DNA of 64,000 bases from Chryseobacterium sp. G0162 (GTDB lineage Bacteria; Bacteroidota; Bacteroidia; Flavobacteriales; Weeksellaceae), in NCBI RefSeq assembly GCF_003815715.1, contig NZ_CP033922.1:3520001-3584000 (forward strand), given 5' to 3'. Each line of letters opens with the position of its first letter. The stretch's first letter is position 1. Shown here piece after piece: positions 15,070 through 24,234 of this stretch. The position numbers and the translations under genes were made by a program. A model generated the notes under the pieces. That model had not been told where the DNA came from, ran no database searches, and saw nothing but the letters and a program-made list of their open reading frames with translations.

Positions 15070-16713
15070 TTACTCATAAATAGCTGGTAATAAATATTCC
15101 TGTATAATTTTATCAACCTGTGAATGTGCATAGGGTTTATTATATGCTGTAGCTGTAATAACCATTACAATTGGTACATCTACAAATACAATAATCTTGT
15201 TTCCTCCATTCCCACTACATTGATAAGCTTCCAGATTTTTGTTTCCCACTTTATAAATTTTCCTCCAGAACAAATATCCATAGCCTTCAAAATCTTTATT
15301 ATCTGAGAAATAGTTAGTGAAAGATTTCTTTATCCAATTCGTATTTAATATCATTTTTTCATTCCAGCTCCCTTTATTTTTATATAATTGTCCGAACTTT
15401 GCAAAATCTAAGGCTCTCATCCGTAAGCCGCCTGCTAAAGAAGGCTTTTGTTGAGGAGTAAACTGCCATTTATAGCTCTTAATTCCAAGAGGCCGAAATA
15501 ATTTTTTATCAGCATAGTCTTTCAATCCTTTGGGAAGAGATTTATCTAAAATATCACCTGTTACTACAACTCCAGCTGTAAAATAATTCCAGTTTTTACC
15601 GATTTTATTTTCAGTCATAGGCAAATTCAATGTGAATTTTACCCAATGATCGGTAGGATACATATTTTCTTCATTCCCTGGAGATTCAGAGTCCTGGTCA
15701 TTACCATCAAAACCCGAGCTCATTGTTAATAAGCTTTTTATAGTAACACTATCTTTTCGGGGTGAGTAATTTTCAAAAGATTTTAAATCATAAAAATCCT
15801 TTAGATTTTGATATTCGTTTTTAATAAAACCCTCTTGAATAGCGATTCCCATCAATGCGGAAGCAAATGTTTTTCCAACCGAACGTGTATCCTGTAAAGA
15901 GTCTCTTCCTGATCCGTTAAAATATTCTTCAAGAAGAAGCTTTTCATTTTTAATAACAACAATGCTGGTAATATTTTTGAACCTTTCTTCCGCAATTTTT
16001 TTGTTTAGATTTCTGATCGTTGCAATATTCAGTTTTTCTTCAGAAACCTTCCATCCGATGTCAGGCATGACAGGCTGAATTGCGATTTGATGTTCAGGAA
16101 TATTCTGTTTAGGAACATTAAGACGGATTTGCCCTTCTGCAATAATGTTTCCTGTAATAATAGATCCTGTATTCAGATAGGGACGGATTTCAATTTTTAA
16201 AACGTGGTCTCCCTCAGCCAGGGCATCAATTCCGTCATGACCCCTATAAAAACGCATCCATAAGTACCTTCCCCATGAATCTTCATTCTTACTGCTGAGA
16301 AGAGGAATTCTTAATGTGGTCTTCATTTTTTTATTTTCTGAAGTTTCGGCACCTGTATTGAGATTTTCTTTATAAATCAGTTTTTCGTCAACATAAAATG
16401 AGAATTGAAAGTTTCCTTTTTTAAGGAGTTCATCCGCAGTCCAATTAGGTTCAAGCTTATGAAGGTAGTTGATCAGAGAATTGTCAAAAAAAACATAAAT
16501 ACCAAGATCTCCGTTTTCCTGAAATACTGAAGAAGTAATAATATCTAAATCTTTGAGGTTTTCAAGTGAAACAGCTTTGTTCAGGAATACAATTTTCCCG
16601 GAATATTTTTGTTGAATGGGATTTTCAATTTTTTCTGGATTGATAATATTTTTGCTTTGTCCCTGGTAAAGATAGAAGGTGAAAATAAAAATCAATAATA
16701 GAGCTGTTCTCAT
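15070..16713 (-). CDS. Exported serine hydrolase with N-terminal beta-rich domain
   Basis: 547 residues with a signal peptide (MRTALLLIFIFTFYLYQGQS). Residues 30-220 are beta-rich and not recognised. From about 230 it is a class C beta-lactamase-fold hydrolase: nucleophile motif S278-V-G-K281 in DTRSVGKTF, and a GNGG segment near the end in the KTG position. The usual Y-x-N motif appears as YFTAGV, so the second catalytic motif is altered. Likely periplasmic or surface-exposed. The Y-x-N change makes the substrate class uncertain (esterase, transferase or peptidase). Not a close relative of the hydrolase at 5.4 kb. Confidence 0.8.
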   Translation of the reverse strand: MRTALLLIFIFTFYLYQGQSKNIINPEKIENPIQQKYSGKIVFLNKAVSLENLKDLDIITSSVFQENGDLGIYVFFDNSLINYLHKLEPNWTADELLKKGNFQFSFYVDEKLIYKENLNTGAETSENKKMKTTLRIPLLSSKNEDSWGRYLWMRFYRGHDGIDALAEGDHVLKIEIRPYLNTGSIITGNIIAEGQIRLNVPKQNIPEHQIAIQPVMPDIGWKVSEEKLNIATIRNLNKKIAEERFKNITSIVVIKNEKLLLEEYFNGSGRDSLQDTRSVGKTFASALMGIAIQEGFIKNEYQNLKDFYDLKSFENYSPRKDSVTIKSLLTMSSGFDGNDQDSESPGNEENMYPTDHWVKFTLNLPMTENKIGKNWNYFTAGVVVTGDILDKSLPKGLKDYADKKLFRPLGIKSYKWQFTPQQKPSLAGGLRMRALDFAKFGQLYKNKGSWNEKMILNTNWIKKSFTNYFSDNKDFEGYGYLFWRKIYKVGNKNLEAYQCSGNGGNKIIVFVDVPIVMVITATAYNKPYAHSQVDKIIQEYLLPAIYE

Positions 16714-16797
16714 GGCAAGAAGTATTTAAACAAAAATAATAAACTTCTTTACAGTAAAATAGAATGAAATTAACATGCTATTTTATAATCATGTATT

Positions 16798-17712
16798 CTA
16801 ATTGAACCGCTTTCTAAATTCTCCTGGTGACTGATTCGTTTTTTGTTTAAACAGCTTACTGAAAGACTGTGGATGTTCAAAACCAAGTTCATAAGCAATT
16901 TCACTCACGGATAAACTTGTCGTGCTTAACCGTTCTTTCGCTGAATCAATTAATTTATTCTGAATATGCTGCTGTGTATTTTGCTGGGTATGAAGACGAA
17001 GTAGGGTACCAAGGTAATTGGGTGAAATATTCATCTGTTCAGCTATACATTTCACAGAGGGAATTCCATTTTCTACGAGACTTCCGCTTTCAAAATATCC
17101 GGAGAGTAGCTCTTCAAATTTATGCAGCAATTCATGACTTGATTTTTTTCTGGTAAAAAACTGACGTTCATAAAAACGGTCAGAATAAATCAATAACAAT
17201 TCAATCTGTGCAATAATCAGTTCCTGGGTGAACTTATCAATATTTGACTGATATTCACGTTCAATATTTTTAAGAATTTCAAGAATGATCTTTTCTTCTT
17301 TATCTGAAAGAAAAAGGGCTTCTTTCACCTGGTAGCTAAAGAAATCGTAAGATTTTATTTTTTTTGTTAATGACGTATTCCAAAGAAAATCAGGGTGAAT
17401 CAGCAATAAGAATCCAGTAGGTTCTACCTGAATATCCTGTCTTATTTCCAGACTTAAAAACTGCTGTGGTGAAACAAAACACAACACTCCCGAATCGAAA
17501 TCATATTGCTGCTGCCCATAATTGAATTTTGGATTGACATTTTTCTTCAATCCGATGGAATAAAAATTCTGTATCCATTTTAATTCTTCATCCTCCACCA
17601 TATAATGTACTTTACTATAATCTATCAGGCTGATCAGGGGATGCTCAGGGTTTGGAAGACTGCAGAAAGCATGAAAATCTGCAATAGTATTAAAACGAAC
17701 AGGCTGTTTCAT
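16798..17712 (-). CDS. AraC-family transcriptional regulator
   Basis: 304 residues. The N-terminal 170 residues form a beta-rich sensor region, and the C-terminal 100 residues hold the two helix-turn-helix motifs. The first is in CIAEQMNISPNYLGTLLR and the second in SVSEIAYELGFEHPQSFSKLFKQKTNQSPGEFRKRF. In this family the N-terminal region responds to a ligand and the C-terminal region activates a nearby promoter. It is downstream of the SDR gene on the same strand, separated by a hairpin, and so could be transcribed separately. Confidence 0.9.
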   Translation of the reverse strand: MKQPVRFNTIADFHAFCSLPNPEHPLISLIDYSKVHYMVEDEELKWIQNFYSIGLKKNVNPKFNYGQQQYDFDSGVLCFVSPQQFLSLEIRQDIQVEPTGFLLLIHPDFLWNTSLTKKIKSYDFFSYQVKEALFLSDKEEKIILEILKNIEREYQSNIDKFTQELIIAQIELLLIYSDRFYERQFFTRKKSSHELLHKFEELLSGYFESGSLVENGIPSVKCIAEQMNISPNYLGTLLRLHTQQNTQQHIQNKLIDSAKERLSTTSLSVSEIAYELGFEHPQSFSKLFKQKTNQSPGEFRKRFN

Positions 17713-17764
17713 AAAGGCTAAGGTAATTGTTTTTATAAAAAGTACAATACATTGTTTTACAAAG

Positions 17765-17799
17765 CCTTCAGCTCCATTCAGAATGAACGGAGCTGAAGG
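17765..17799 (-). terminator. Hairpin between SDR and AraC genes
   Basis: CCTTCAGCTCC and GGAGCTGAAGG form a perfect 11-bp stem with a 13-base loop, 15 bases after the SDR stop codon. The T-tract that follows on the minus strand is poor, so it may be an attenuating or RNA-stabilising hairpin rather than a strong terminator. Confidence 0.5.
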
Positions 17800-17813
17800 G
17801 TATCATGATGATA

Positions 17814-18653
17814 TTAAATTGCTGTTGAAACAGTCAGATTTTCCCATTTTTCAGCATCTTTCTTTAAAATATCAATTTTATTATTTAGAAATTCCATTGT
17901 TCCTACTCCTAATAATAAATGAACAGGAGGATTTTTCTCTTTGCTGATCTGGATCAGAACATCAGCTGCTTTCACTGGATCATTAGGCTGATTACCATTG
18001 ATTTCATTAAGGTGAGCCTGTTCAGAATTCCTTGCGGCTTCATAGGCCTGAATAGGATTTGATGGAGTTCTCACAGAATCTTTATTTAAGAAATCCGTAC
18101 GGAAATATCCCGGATATACAACGGTAGCATGAATCCCAAAATCTTTTACCTCTTCAGCTAATGCTTCTGTAAATCCGGCAACAGCAAATTTTGTTGAGCA
18201 GTAAATTCCCCAACCCGGAAAATTAGCAGAATATCCACCGACAGAAGAGATATTGAAGATGTTTCCTGATCTTTGCTCACGAAGATAAGGCATGGCATTT
18301 CTGATTACATTTAAGGTTCCGAAAACATTCACAGCATAATTTTTTCTTGCTTCTTCATCAGTAAGTTCCTCCAGCGTCCCGATTTGTCCGTAGCCGGCAT
18401 TGTTGACAACTACATCAATTCGGCCGAAATGTTCCACCGTTTTAACAATGGCGGATTTTATATCATCGTTATCTGTGATGTTGACGCTGAGTGGAAGGAA
18501 ATTTTCTGAAGTTTCTCCAATGGTAGAAATAAGGGATTCAACGGTACGGCTGGTAGCAGCAACCTGAAATCCTTCGGATAATAATTTTTTTACCAGCTCG
18601 AATCCTAAGCCTTTTGAAGCTCCTGTCACGAACCATACTTTTTTTGTTTCCAT
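17814..18653 (-). CDS. Short-chain dehydrogenase/reductase
   Basis: 279 residues, classical SDR. The cofactor motif TGASKGLG is at residues 10-17, the NNAG structural motif at 84-87, catalytic S136/S137 and Y151-C-S-T-K155. The sequence after the Rossmann core (HATVVYPGYFRTDFLNKDSV) is typical of oxidoreductases related to retinol-type dehydrogenases. NADP(H) is likely, since ATSRT after strand beta2 has an Arg. Substrate unknown. It is 120 bases after the AraC regulator gene upstream, which may control it. Confidence 0.92.
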   Translation of the reverse strand: METKKVWFVTGASKGLGFELVKKLLSEGFQVAATSRTVESLISTIGETSENFLPLSVNITDNDDIKSAIVKTVEHFGRIDVVVNNAGYGQIGTLEELTDEEARKNYAVNVFGTLNVIRNAMPYLREQRSGNIFNISSVGGYSANFPGWGIYCSTKFAVAGFTEALAEEVKDFGIHATVVYPGYFRTDFLNKDSVRTPSNPIQAYEAARNSEQAHLNEINGNQPNDPVKAADVLIQISKEKNPPVHLLLGVGTMEFLNNKIDILKKDAEKWENLTVSTAI

Positions 18654-18773
18654 TTTTAAATATTTTTTTGTTTAAATGATGGTACAAAGATGAAAACTTA
18701 CAGGAGGTAAAATGTAGCCAAATCGGGGAATGATGTATCCAAATCGTGAATGGTGATTGTATTCGAAAAGATT

Positions 18774-19580
18774 TCAATGAACTTTCAATAGATTTCGGTA
18801 TTTCAAGGGAGTAATTCCTATATTTTCTTTGAAGCACCGGATGAAATGACTTTGATCTGCAAAACCGCACTCCAGGGCAATATCCGTTAATGAAGAAGGC
18901 GAATTGAGAAGTTCCATAGATTTATTAATCTTTAATTTTCGGAGGTATTCTCCCAGATTGCAATGGAAATATTTATGAAAATCTCTGCTTAAATGAGTAG
19001 GGTGGATATTCAACATTTTAGAAAGTTCGGTGAGATTTAGGGCTTCAGCAACATTTTCATGTAAGATTTCATTAATCTGGCCTACCCACAACGGTTTTGT
19101 TTCTTTGATTTCCTTCTCATGGGTTAATCTACTCAAAAGATGTAATAACACTTGATTAACTGCCATTTCGAGAGATATATCATTGGTTTTTGTTTCTTTA
19201 AAAATCTGATGTGCCAATAATTTGAAGGCTGGATCTTTAATATTGAAACTGCCTTCAACTTTGTTTTTCTGAATATTAAACTTTTCAAACCAATTTTGAG
19301 TGATTTCTATGTGGAAACCTCTGGTAAAAACATCCGGTTTAATATTATAGTGTGGATCTTCCCAATGATGATACAACAATGTTCCTGCTGAGCATCCGTA
19401 TGTTTCTTTTTTGTTGCCTTCCGTCATATTGCCCTGCAAGAGAAAAGTAAAGTAAGCATTTTCGTGATAATGCCAGTCTACATAAGAATGGGTATATTCC
19501 GTATCGGTGATGGTCAATCCTTCTAGATTGATTATTTGATTGGTTTCTCCGAAATATTCGCCGTTACGAAGAGTGTTCAT
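18774..19580 (-). CDS. AraC-family transcriptional regulator with cupin-like sensor
   Basis: 268 residues. The N-terminal part has a cupin-like stretch (YVDWHYHENAYFTFLLQG). The C-terminus has the two AraC helix-turn-helix motifs, ALNLTELSKMLNIHPTHLSR and SLTDIALECGFADQSHFIRCFKENIGITP. Its start overlaps the stop of the upstream regulator gene by four bases (ATGA), so the two are translationally coupled. It probably controls the short-chain dehydrogenase gene that follows. Confidence 0.9.
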   Translation of the reverse strand: MNTLRNGEYFGETNQIINLEGLTITDTEYTHSYVDWHYHENAYFTFLLQGNMTEGNKKETYGCSAGTLLYHHWEDPHYNIKPDVFTRGFHIEITQNWFEKFNIQKNKVEGSFNIKDPAFKLLAHQIFKETKTNDISLEMAVNQVLLHLLSRLTHEKEIKETKPLWVGQINEILHENVAEALNLTELSKMLNIHPTHLSRDFHKYFHCNLGEYLRKLKINKSMELLNSPSSLTDIALECGFADQSHFIRCFKENIGITPLKYRNLLKVH

Positions 19581-20506
19581 GATAGGTTTTGTTTTAGTTG
19601 GTCAATCTGTTCATACATTGTATTGAAGAACATTTTTCTTTCCCGGTTTCCGGATTCATTCAGTGATCTTGAATTCTTGATCTGATGTTCGAAATAACTC
19701 AATGAATCTTCACAGGTTATTTTATCATTCGTCATCATATATCCGAACATACTGAACGGAATAAAAAAGGAACATTGCTGTTCATTTTTAAATAAAATGC
19801 TGTTGTTGAGAATCACCAGATCATTGATGTAAATCTGAAAATTAGATTTTTCCAGCGTTTTATTTTCCAGTTCCATCAACAGGTTTTTAAGATCTTCAAG
19901 AATCAATTCAATATCATTGTTATTCAGTAACCTCATTTCAGAATAAAATTTGATTTGCCTTAATGCACTCATTATTGTAGTGTCATTCCAGATCTCCGTA
20001 ACATTCTGTTTATTATATAAATCTCTGAGCATTTCATTTTTTACTGAATGATATTGCATATTAAAATCCTGAAAAGGACTTAAAAACTTATCCTGATTCA
20101 ATAAATTCATCCATACATAAAACTTAAAACGGGATAAAATAGAGTCTGAAATTGTATAGAAGAACGGAATATCCTTGGCTGAATAATAAACTTTAGAGTT
20201 TGTAATATCCTGGAAAACATTGAGTATTTTAAGAGAATTTTCAAAGTAATGTAAAAGATCATCAGTTGTTTTTACAGGCTGTGTTCTTTGAACAACCAAT
20301 TGATTTTCTGTTCCCAGAAACTGATCTAGTGATATCTGGTAATACCTGGCGAGTTCAAGGGCTTCCTCAAAACTGAATTTGGCCTTCAGTGAAGTCCGCC
20401 GATGGGCAGCATCATAGCTGATATTAAGAATATTAGCAATCTCATCATTCAACGATCTGTCACCTATCTTTCTTCGGATTTCCTTTAATAAAGCTTCCTG
20501 ATGCAT
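19577..20506 (-). CDS. Helix-turn-helix regulator with large C-terminal domain
   Basis: 309 residues. Residues 1-65 resemble a Cro/C1-type helix-turn-helix: LLKEIRRKIGDRSLNDEIA followed by ILNISYDAAHRRTSLKAKF and EEALELARYYQISLDQFL. The remaining 240 residues are helical with no recognised family and may bind a ligand or dimerise. It is coupled to the AraC gene by a four-base overlap and lies divergent from the surface-protein operon at 20682. One copy of a 13-bp direct repeat overlaps its -7 box, suggesting autoregulation. Confidence 0.72.
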   Translation of the reverse strand: MHQEALLKEIRRKIGDRSLNDEIANILNISYDAAHRRTSLKAKFSFEEALELARYYQISLDQFLGTENQLVVQRTQPVKTTDDLLHYFENSLKILNVFQDITNSKVYYSAKDIPFFYTISDSILSRFKFYVWMNLLNQDKFLSPFQDFNMQYHSVKNEMLRDLYNKQNVTEIWNDTTIMSALRQIKFYSEMRLLNNNDIELILEDLKNLLMELENKTLEKSNFQIYINDLVILNNSILFKNEQQCSFFIPFSMFGYMMTNDKITCEDSLSYFEHQIKNSRSLNESGNRERKMFFNTMYEQIDQLKQNLS

Positions 20507-20513
20507 GGCTTGT

Positions 20514-20597
20514 GATTTTCACAAATGTAATATTTTTTGAGAGTAAAAAGCCTTTTTTGATAATATCTTATCCATATGTTTTGCGATTTTCACAAAT
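20514..20597. promoter_or_regulatory. Direct repeat GATTTTCACAAAT in divergent promoter region
   Basis: The 13-mer GATTTTCACAAAT occurs at 20514-20526 and again at 20585-20597, 71 bases (about seven helical turns) apart. The first copy overlaps the minus-strand -7 box TACATTTG (20522-20529) of the regulator gene. The second lies upstream of the plus-strand box TAATTTTG at 20649-20656. Same-face spacing and position fit one regulator controlling both directions; this is inference. Confidence 0.45.
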
Positions 20598-20681
20598 AGG
20601 ATGAATTTTTTAATTTTTTTTCACATTCATTCCTGGGCTTTCGGCTGATAATTTTGAAATATAATTTTAAAATCATAAGCT

Positions 20682-21332
20682 ATGAAAGCACAATTTTTTT
20701 TAATAACAATGCTTTTATTCAACAGTCTGTGCTATGCTTCAGACACAATAAGAGTAGATTCTTTAAAACATAAAGTTATTGGATTTTCACCTTCGAAAAA
20801 TACCAGAAATATCAATGGAGTTTTGCTTAAATACTTTGATCAGGAAGATGGATTTACTCCTAAAAAAGTAAATGGATTGGGAATGGGTTTTAATCCATTA
20901 GGGTTATTTTTTCCTGCATTACTCATTGTGTATTTACCCGGTGCAGACCGATGGAGTCTGAACAATAATTATGGTGTTATTCCAGAAAATAAAATGAATA
21001 AAATTAATGGAGTTCAGTTGTCATTGATCAATATGGAACCTACAGTAACCAATGGTTTGGAGATTAATATTTCAAGTAATATCAATACTTATGCAGTAAC
21101 AAATGGAATAGCTGTTTCTCCCATTCTTAATTTTCATCATGAAATAAAAGGAGTTTCTGTGGCACCATTGGCTAATGTGGGACAGAAATGCCTCGGTCTT
21201 CAGATCGGTCTTTATAACAGCTGCAAAGATTTCCGTGGGCTCCAGATTGGGGCGTGGAATGAAAATGGAAAGCGGAAACTGCCTTTCATCAACTGGAATT
21301 TTAAGAAACAAAAAAACAATGAACAGCCATGA
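20682..21332 (+). CDS. Exported surface protein with GLQIG-type repeats (LA_2272-like)
   Basis: 216 residues. Signal peptide MKAQFFLITMLLFNSLCYAS. The rest has repeated short beta motifs (NGLEINI, NGIAVSP, KGVSVAP, LGLQIGL, RGLQIGAW) and ends with a KRKLPFINWNF tail. This arrangement resembles the LA_2272 family of surface repeat proteins; the match is by motif only. Probably outer-membrane or surface associated. It is first in an operon with a lipoprotein gene (four-base overlap) and a CDP-alcohol phosphatidyltransferase gene. Function unknown. Confidence 0.6.
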   Translation: MKAQFFLITMLLFNSLCYASDTIRVDSLKHKVIGFSPSKNTRNINGVLLKYFDQEDGFTPKKVNGLGMGFNPLGLFFPALLIVYLPGADRWSLNNNYGVIPENKMNKINGVQLSLINMEPTVTNGLEINISSNINTYAVTNGIAVSPILNFHHEIKGVSVAPLANVGQKCLGLQIGLYNSCKDFRGLQIGAWNENGKRKLPFINWNFKKQKNNEQP

Positions 21333-21904
21333 AAAATCTTGCTTTAATAACTGCTTTTACAGTCGTAGCACTGAGCCTGAATTCGTGTGTAAGTTTCAGC
21401 AGAAAAATGATTCAGGATGATCTTTTGGAGCTGAATAAAGAAAATGTTCAGATGATTGATGGGCAATATGAATATAAAGGCTATGAACATATTGGGAATA
21501 ACAATACAAAATCTGATAAAACAGAGAGTGTTGGAGAAATGTTGGCTATGAAAAATGGAGAAGTGATGGATTTTAATAAGCTCATTATAAAATCCGTACC
21601 GTTAGCAAAAAATAAAACGTATGAAGTACAGCTCCTATTTTTGAAAGACAATACTATTGGATATACCTTTAAATATAAAGCCAGGTTGAAGAATGGTTTG
21701 TTTTTACTGGATAACTTCACTTCTGATTGTGATGAAATTCCTTATTTGTTTGGAGGCTGCCGTAATTTCCGGTCAAGAATAGGTTTAACCCAAGATTATA
21801 ACCTTCTGATTCAGGATTATTATGATAACAGCGGAGCTTTTTTACTCTTTTTCTGGTCAGGATACACCATCAATTATGCAGAAAAATATAAAAGAATTAA
21901 TTAA
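21329..21904 (+). CDS. Predicted lipoprotein, coupled to the surface protein gene
   Basis: 191 residues. The lipobox LNSC (C20) ends a signal peptide, with VSFSRKMIQDDLLELN following. The middle is beta-rich and contains repeated short hydrophobic strands (YEVQLLFLKDNTIGYTFKY). Family not recognised. The start codon overlaps the previous stop in ATGA, so expression is coupled to the upstream gene, and the phosphatidyltransferase gene begins 11 bases after its stop. Expected at the outer membrane periplasmic face or the surface. Confidence 0.65.
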   Translation: MKNLALITAFTVVALSLNSCVSFSRKMIQDDLLELNKENVQMIDGQYEYKGYEHIGNNNTKSDKTESVGEMLAMKNGEVMDFNKLIIKSVPLAKNKTYEVQLLFLKDNTIGYTFKYKARLKNGLFLLDNFTSDCDEIPYLFGGCRNFRSRIGLTQDYNLLIQDYYDNSGAFLLFFWSGYTINYAEKYKRIN

Positions 21905-21915
21905 AAATAATAGTC

Positions 21916-22515
21916 ATGAAAAATATTCCTTATTTATTGATCTTATCGCGTTTTATTACAGCCTTTGTTATTCTGTATCTGGGATATTATGTAGGAGAAT
22001 CAGCTCGTCAACTTATTCTGATTCTAATGTATTTTGGATTGTTTACTGATATTTTTGATGGAATTATTGCCCGTAAAACCGGTATTTCTTCGGAAAAATT
22101 AAGACGAATGGATAGTCAGACCGATCTTGTTTTCTGGCTTTCATTGGGATTTGCTTCTTATTTCCTAAACCCGGATCTGATTATTAATGAATGGAAAAGT
22201 ATACTGCTGATCTTCATCATGGAAGCTTTATGTTATATCATAAGCATCTGGAAATTTGGAAAAGAAATCTGTACGCATGCCTTTTTGTCAAAAATGTGGG
22301 GATTAAGCCTTTTGTTGGCCTTTACCTATTTGATAGCCTTTCAGAAAGCAGGCTGGACCTTTGATCTGGCAGTAATCTTAGGATTGATTTCTCATATTGA
22401 TGTTATTCTGATTATTATGTTCCTTCCCCAGTGGCAATATGATGTTCCCAGTTGGTATCATGCGCTGAAAATCAGAAATGGAAAGCAAAGAAAAAAGACC
22501 ATTTTCTTTAATTAA
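21916..22515 (+). CDS. CDP-alcohol phosphatidyltransferase-family membrane protein
   Basis: 199 residues with about six hydrophobic segments. The family motif is present at residues 45-70: D45-xx-D48-G49-xx-A52-R53-x8-x-xxx-D66-xxx-D70, with all four aspartates that hold the two metal ions. The glycine normally between the AR pair and the last two aspartates is Leu62. These enzymes transfer a phospho-alcohol or phosphatidyl group from a CDP-activated donor at the inner membrane, for example in phospholipid head-group synthesis. Substrate cannot be assigned; the Gly-to-Leu change is a reason for caution. Third gene of its operon. Confidence 0.8.
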   Translation: MKNIPYLLILSRFITAFVILYLGYYVGESARQLILILMYFGLFTDIFDGIIARKTGISSEKLRRMDSQTDLVFWLSLGFASYFLNPDLIINEWKSILLIFIMEALCYIISIWKFGKEICTHAFLSKMWGLSLLLAFTYLIAFQKAGWTFDLAVILGLISHIDVILIIMFLPQWQYDVPSWYHALKIRNGKQRKKTIFFN

Positions 22516-22546
22516 AGTATTAAATAATTGATAAATGATTTTTAAA

Positions 22547-22577
22547 GACGGTGCAATCATCAAGTTGCGCCGTTTTT
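22547..22577 (+). terminator. Terminator before asnS
   Basis: ACGGTGCAA and TTGCGCCGT form a nine-base stem with one G-T pair and an eight-base loop, followed by seven T residues. It ends the operon of the phosphatidyltransferase gene and sits just upstream of the asnS promoter box TAACTTTG at 22581-22588. Confidence 0.8.
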
Positions 22578-22580
22578 TTG

Positions 22581-22588
22581 TAACTTTG
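22581..22588 (+). promoter_or_regulatory. -7 promoter box TAACTTTG of asnS
   Basis: Exact TAnnTTTG match directly after the upstream terminator; asnS starts 38 bases downstream. No TTG at standard spacing, so the -33 element is unclear. Confidence 0.6.
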
Positions 22589-22626
22589 CGACCATTAATT
22601 TTTATACAAAAATTTATTATCAACAA

Positions 22627-24075
22627 ATGAAAAAGCAAACGATCAAAGAAATCCTAAAGGATTACAAGAAAGTATTACATCATGACATTACAGTTTACGG
22701 ATGGGTAAGATCATTCCGTGCTAATCGCTTTATTGCACTTAATGATGGTTCTACGATTAATAATTTGCAGATAGTTGTTGATTTCGAAAATTTTGATGAA
22801 GAACTTATCAAGAATATTAGCACAGCTTCTTCTCTTAAAGTTGTAGGTGAAGTAGTGGAAAGCCAGGGAGCAGGACAATCTGTAGAAATTGTTGCTAAAA
22901 AGATTATTATTTTAGGAGATAACTTTACAGAAGAGCTTCAAAGCACCATTCTTCAGCCTAAAAAACACAGCTTGGAAAAACTTCGTGAGCAGGCACACTT
23001 AAGATTCAGAACCAACTTATTTGGAGCTGTTTTCAGAGTACGTCACGCAGTAAGCTTTGCCGTTCACTCATTCTTCAACCAAAACCAGTTCTTCTATATC
23101 AATACTCCGGTAATTACAGGAGCCGATGCTGAAGGAGCAGGAGAAATGTTCGGAGTAACCAACTTCGATCTGAACAATATGCCAAAAACTGAAGAGGGCG
23201 AAATTGATTTCGCACAGGATTTCTTCGGTAAAAAAACCAACCTTACGGTTTCGGGACAACTTGAAGGAGAGACTGCAGCCATGGGATTGGGAAGAATTTA
23301 TACATTCGGACCTACTTTCCGTGCAGAAAATTCAAACACAACAAGACACCTTGCTGAATTCTGGATGATAGAGCCGGAAGTTGCTTTCAACAACCTTGAA
23401 GATAACATTGATCTTGCAGAAGATTTCTTAAAATATGTAATCCAGTATGTATTGGATCACTGTAAAGATGATCTTGCGTTCTTAGACAACCGTTTTGCTG
23501 AAGAACAAAAGACAAAACCAGAAAAAGAAAGAGCAAAAGAAGGTCTTATTGAGAAACTTGAAAATGTAATTGCTAAACGTTTTAAGCGTGTGAGCTATAC
23601 AGAGGCTATCGAAATTTTAATGAACTCAAAAGAGAACAAAAAAGGAAAATTTGCTTACCCTGTTGAAAGTTGGGGAACAGATCTTCAGTCTGAGCATGAA
23701 AGATTTTTGGTTGAAAAACATTTTGAATGCCCGGTTGTATTGTTCGATTATCCGAAAGAAATCAAAGCTTTTTACATGAAGCTGAACGAAGACAACAAAA
23801 CAGTAGCTGCAATGGATGTTCTTTTCCCAGGTATTGGTGAAATCATCGGTGGCTCTGAAAGAGAAGCAAGATTAGACGTTTTAAAACAGAAAATGGCAGA
23901 TATGCATGTAGATGAACATGAACTTTGGTGGTACTTAGATACCAGAAAATTCGGTTCTGTACCGCATGCAGGTTTCGGTTTAGGATTAGAAAGACTAGTT
24001 CTTTTTGTAACAGGAATGACGAATATCAGAGACGTAATTCCTTTCCCAAGGACACCGAAAAGCGCTGAATTCTAG
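22627..24075 (+). CDS. asnS: Asparaginyl-tRNA synthetase
   Basis: 482 residues. The N-terminal OB-fold anticodon-binding domain contains [20 protein letters not shown]. The class II catalytic core holds motif 2 ([19 protein letters not shown]) and motif 3 ([15 protein letters not shown]). The [13 protein letters not shown] segment is shared by Asn and Asp enzymes; the overall length, the [10 protein letters not shown] segment and the NTTRHLAEF context fit AsnRS. It charges tRNA-Asn in the cytosol, and its presence suggests Asn-tRNA is made directly. Preceded by a TAACTTTG box and followed by a strong bidirectional terminator. Confidence 0.95.
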   Translation: MKKQTIKEILKDYKKVLHHDITVYGWVRSFRANRFIALNDGSTINNLQIVVDFENFDEELIKNISTASSLKVVGEVVESQGAGQSVEIVAKKIIILGDNFTEELQSTILQPKKHSLEKLREQAHLRFRTNLFGAVFRVRHAVSFAVHSFFNQNQFFYINTPVITGADAEGAGEMFGVTNFDLNNMPKTEEGEIDFAQDFFGKKTNLTVSGQLEGETAAMGLGRIYTFGPTFRAENSNTTRHLAEFWMIEPEVAFNNLEDNIDLAEDFLKYVIQYVLDHCKDDLAFLDNRFAEEQKTKPEKERAKEGLIEKLENVIAKRFKRVSYTEAIEILMNSKENKKGKFAYPVESWGTDLQSEHERFLVEKHFECPVVLFDYPKEIKAFYMKLNEDNKTVAAMDVLFPGIGEIIGGSEREARLDVLKQKMADMHVDEHELWWYLDTRKFGSVPHAGFGLGLERLVLFVTGMTNIRDVIPFPRTPKSAEF

Positions 24076-24082
24076 AGTTATA

Positions 24083-24117
24083 AAAAAAGCCTTAATCATC
24101 AAGATAAGGCTTTTTTT
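24083..24117. terminator. Terminator after asnS
   Basis: AAAAAAAGCCTTA and TAAGGCTTTTTTT pair around a ten-base loop; the A and T tracts make it active in both directions. It ends asnS 8-42 bases after its stop. Confidence 0.85.
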
Positions 24118-24234
24118 ATTTTTCAATAGTTTATTAAGTAAAAAGTATAAAGCAAAAATCATGCTAAATGTATTTTTTATCAAATAAATTTATTAAATTC
24201 GTAGAATATGTTATGTTAAAACGCCAATATTAAT

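Noticed and set aside
18538..18870. 110-codon minus-strand frame between the SDR and AraC genes
   Set aside because: It overlaps both real genes in another frame, is basic and low in family-like sequence, so is a shadow.
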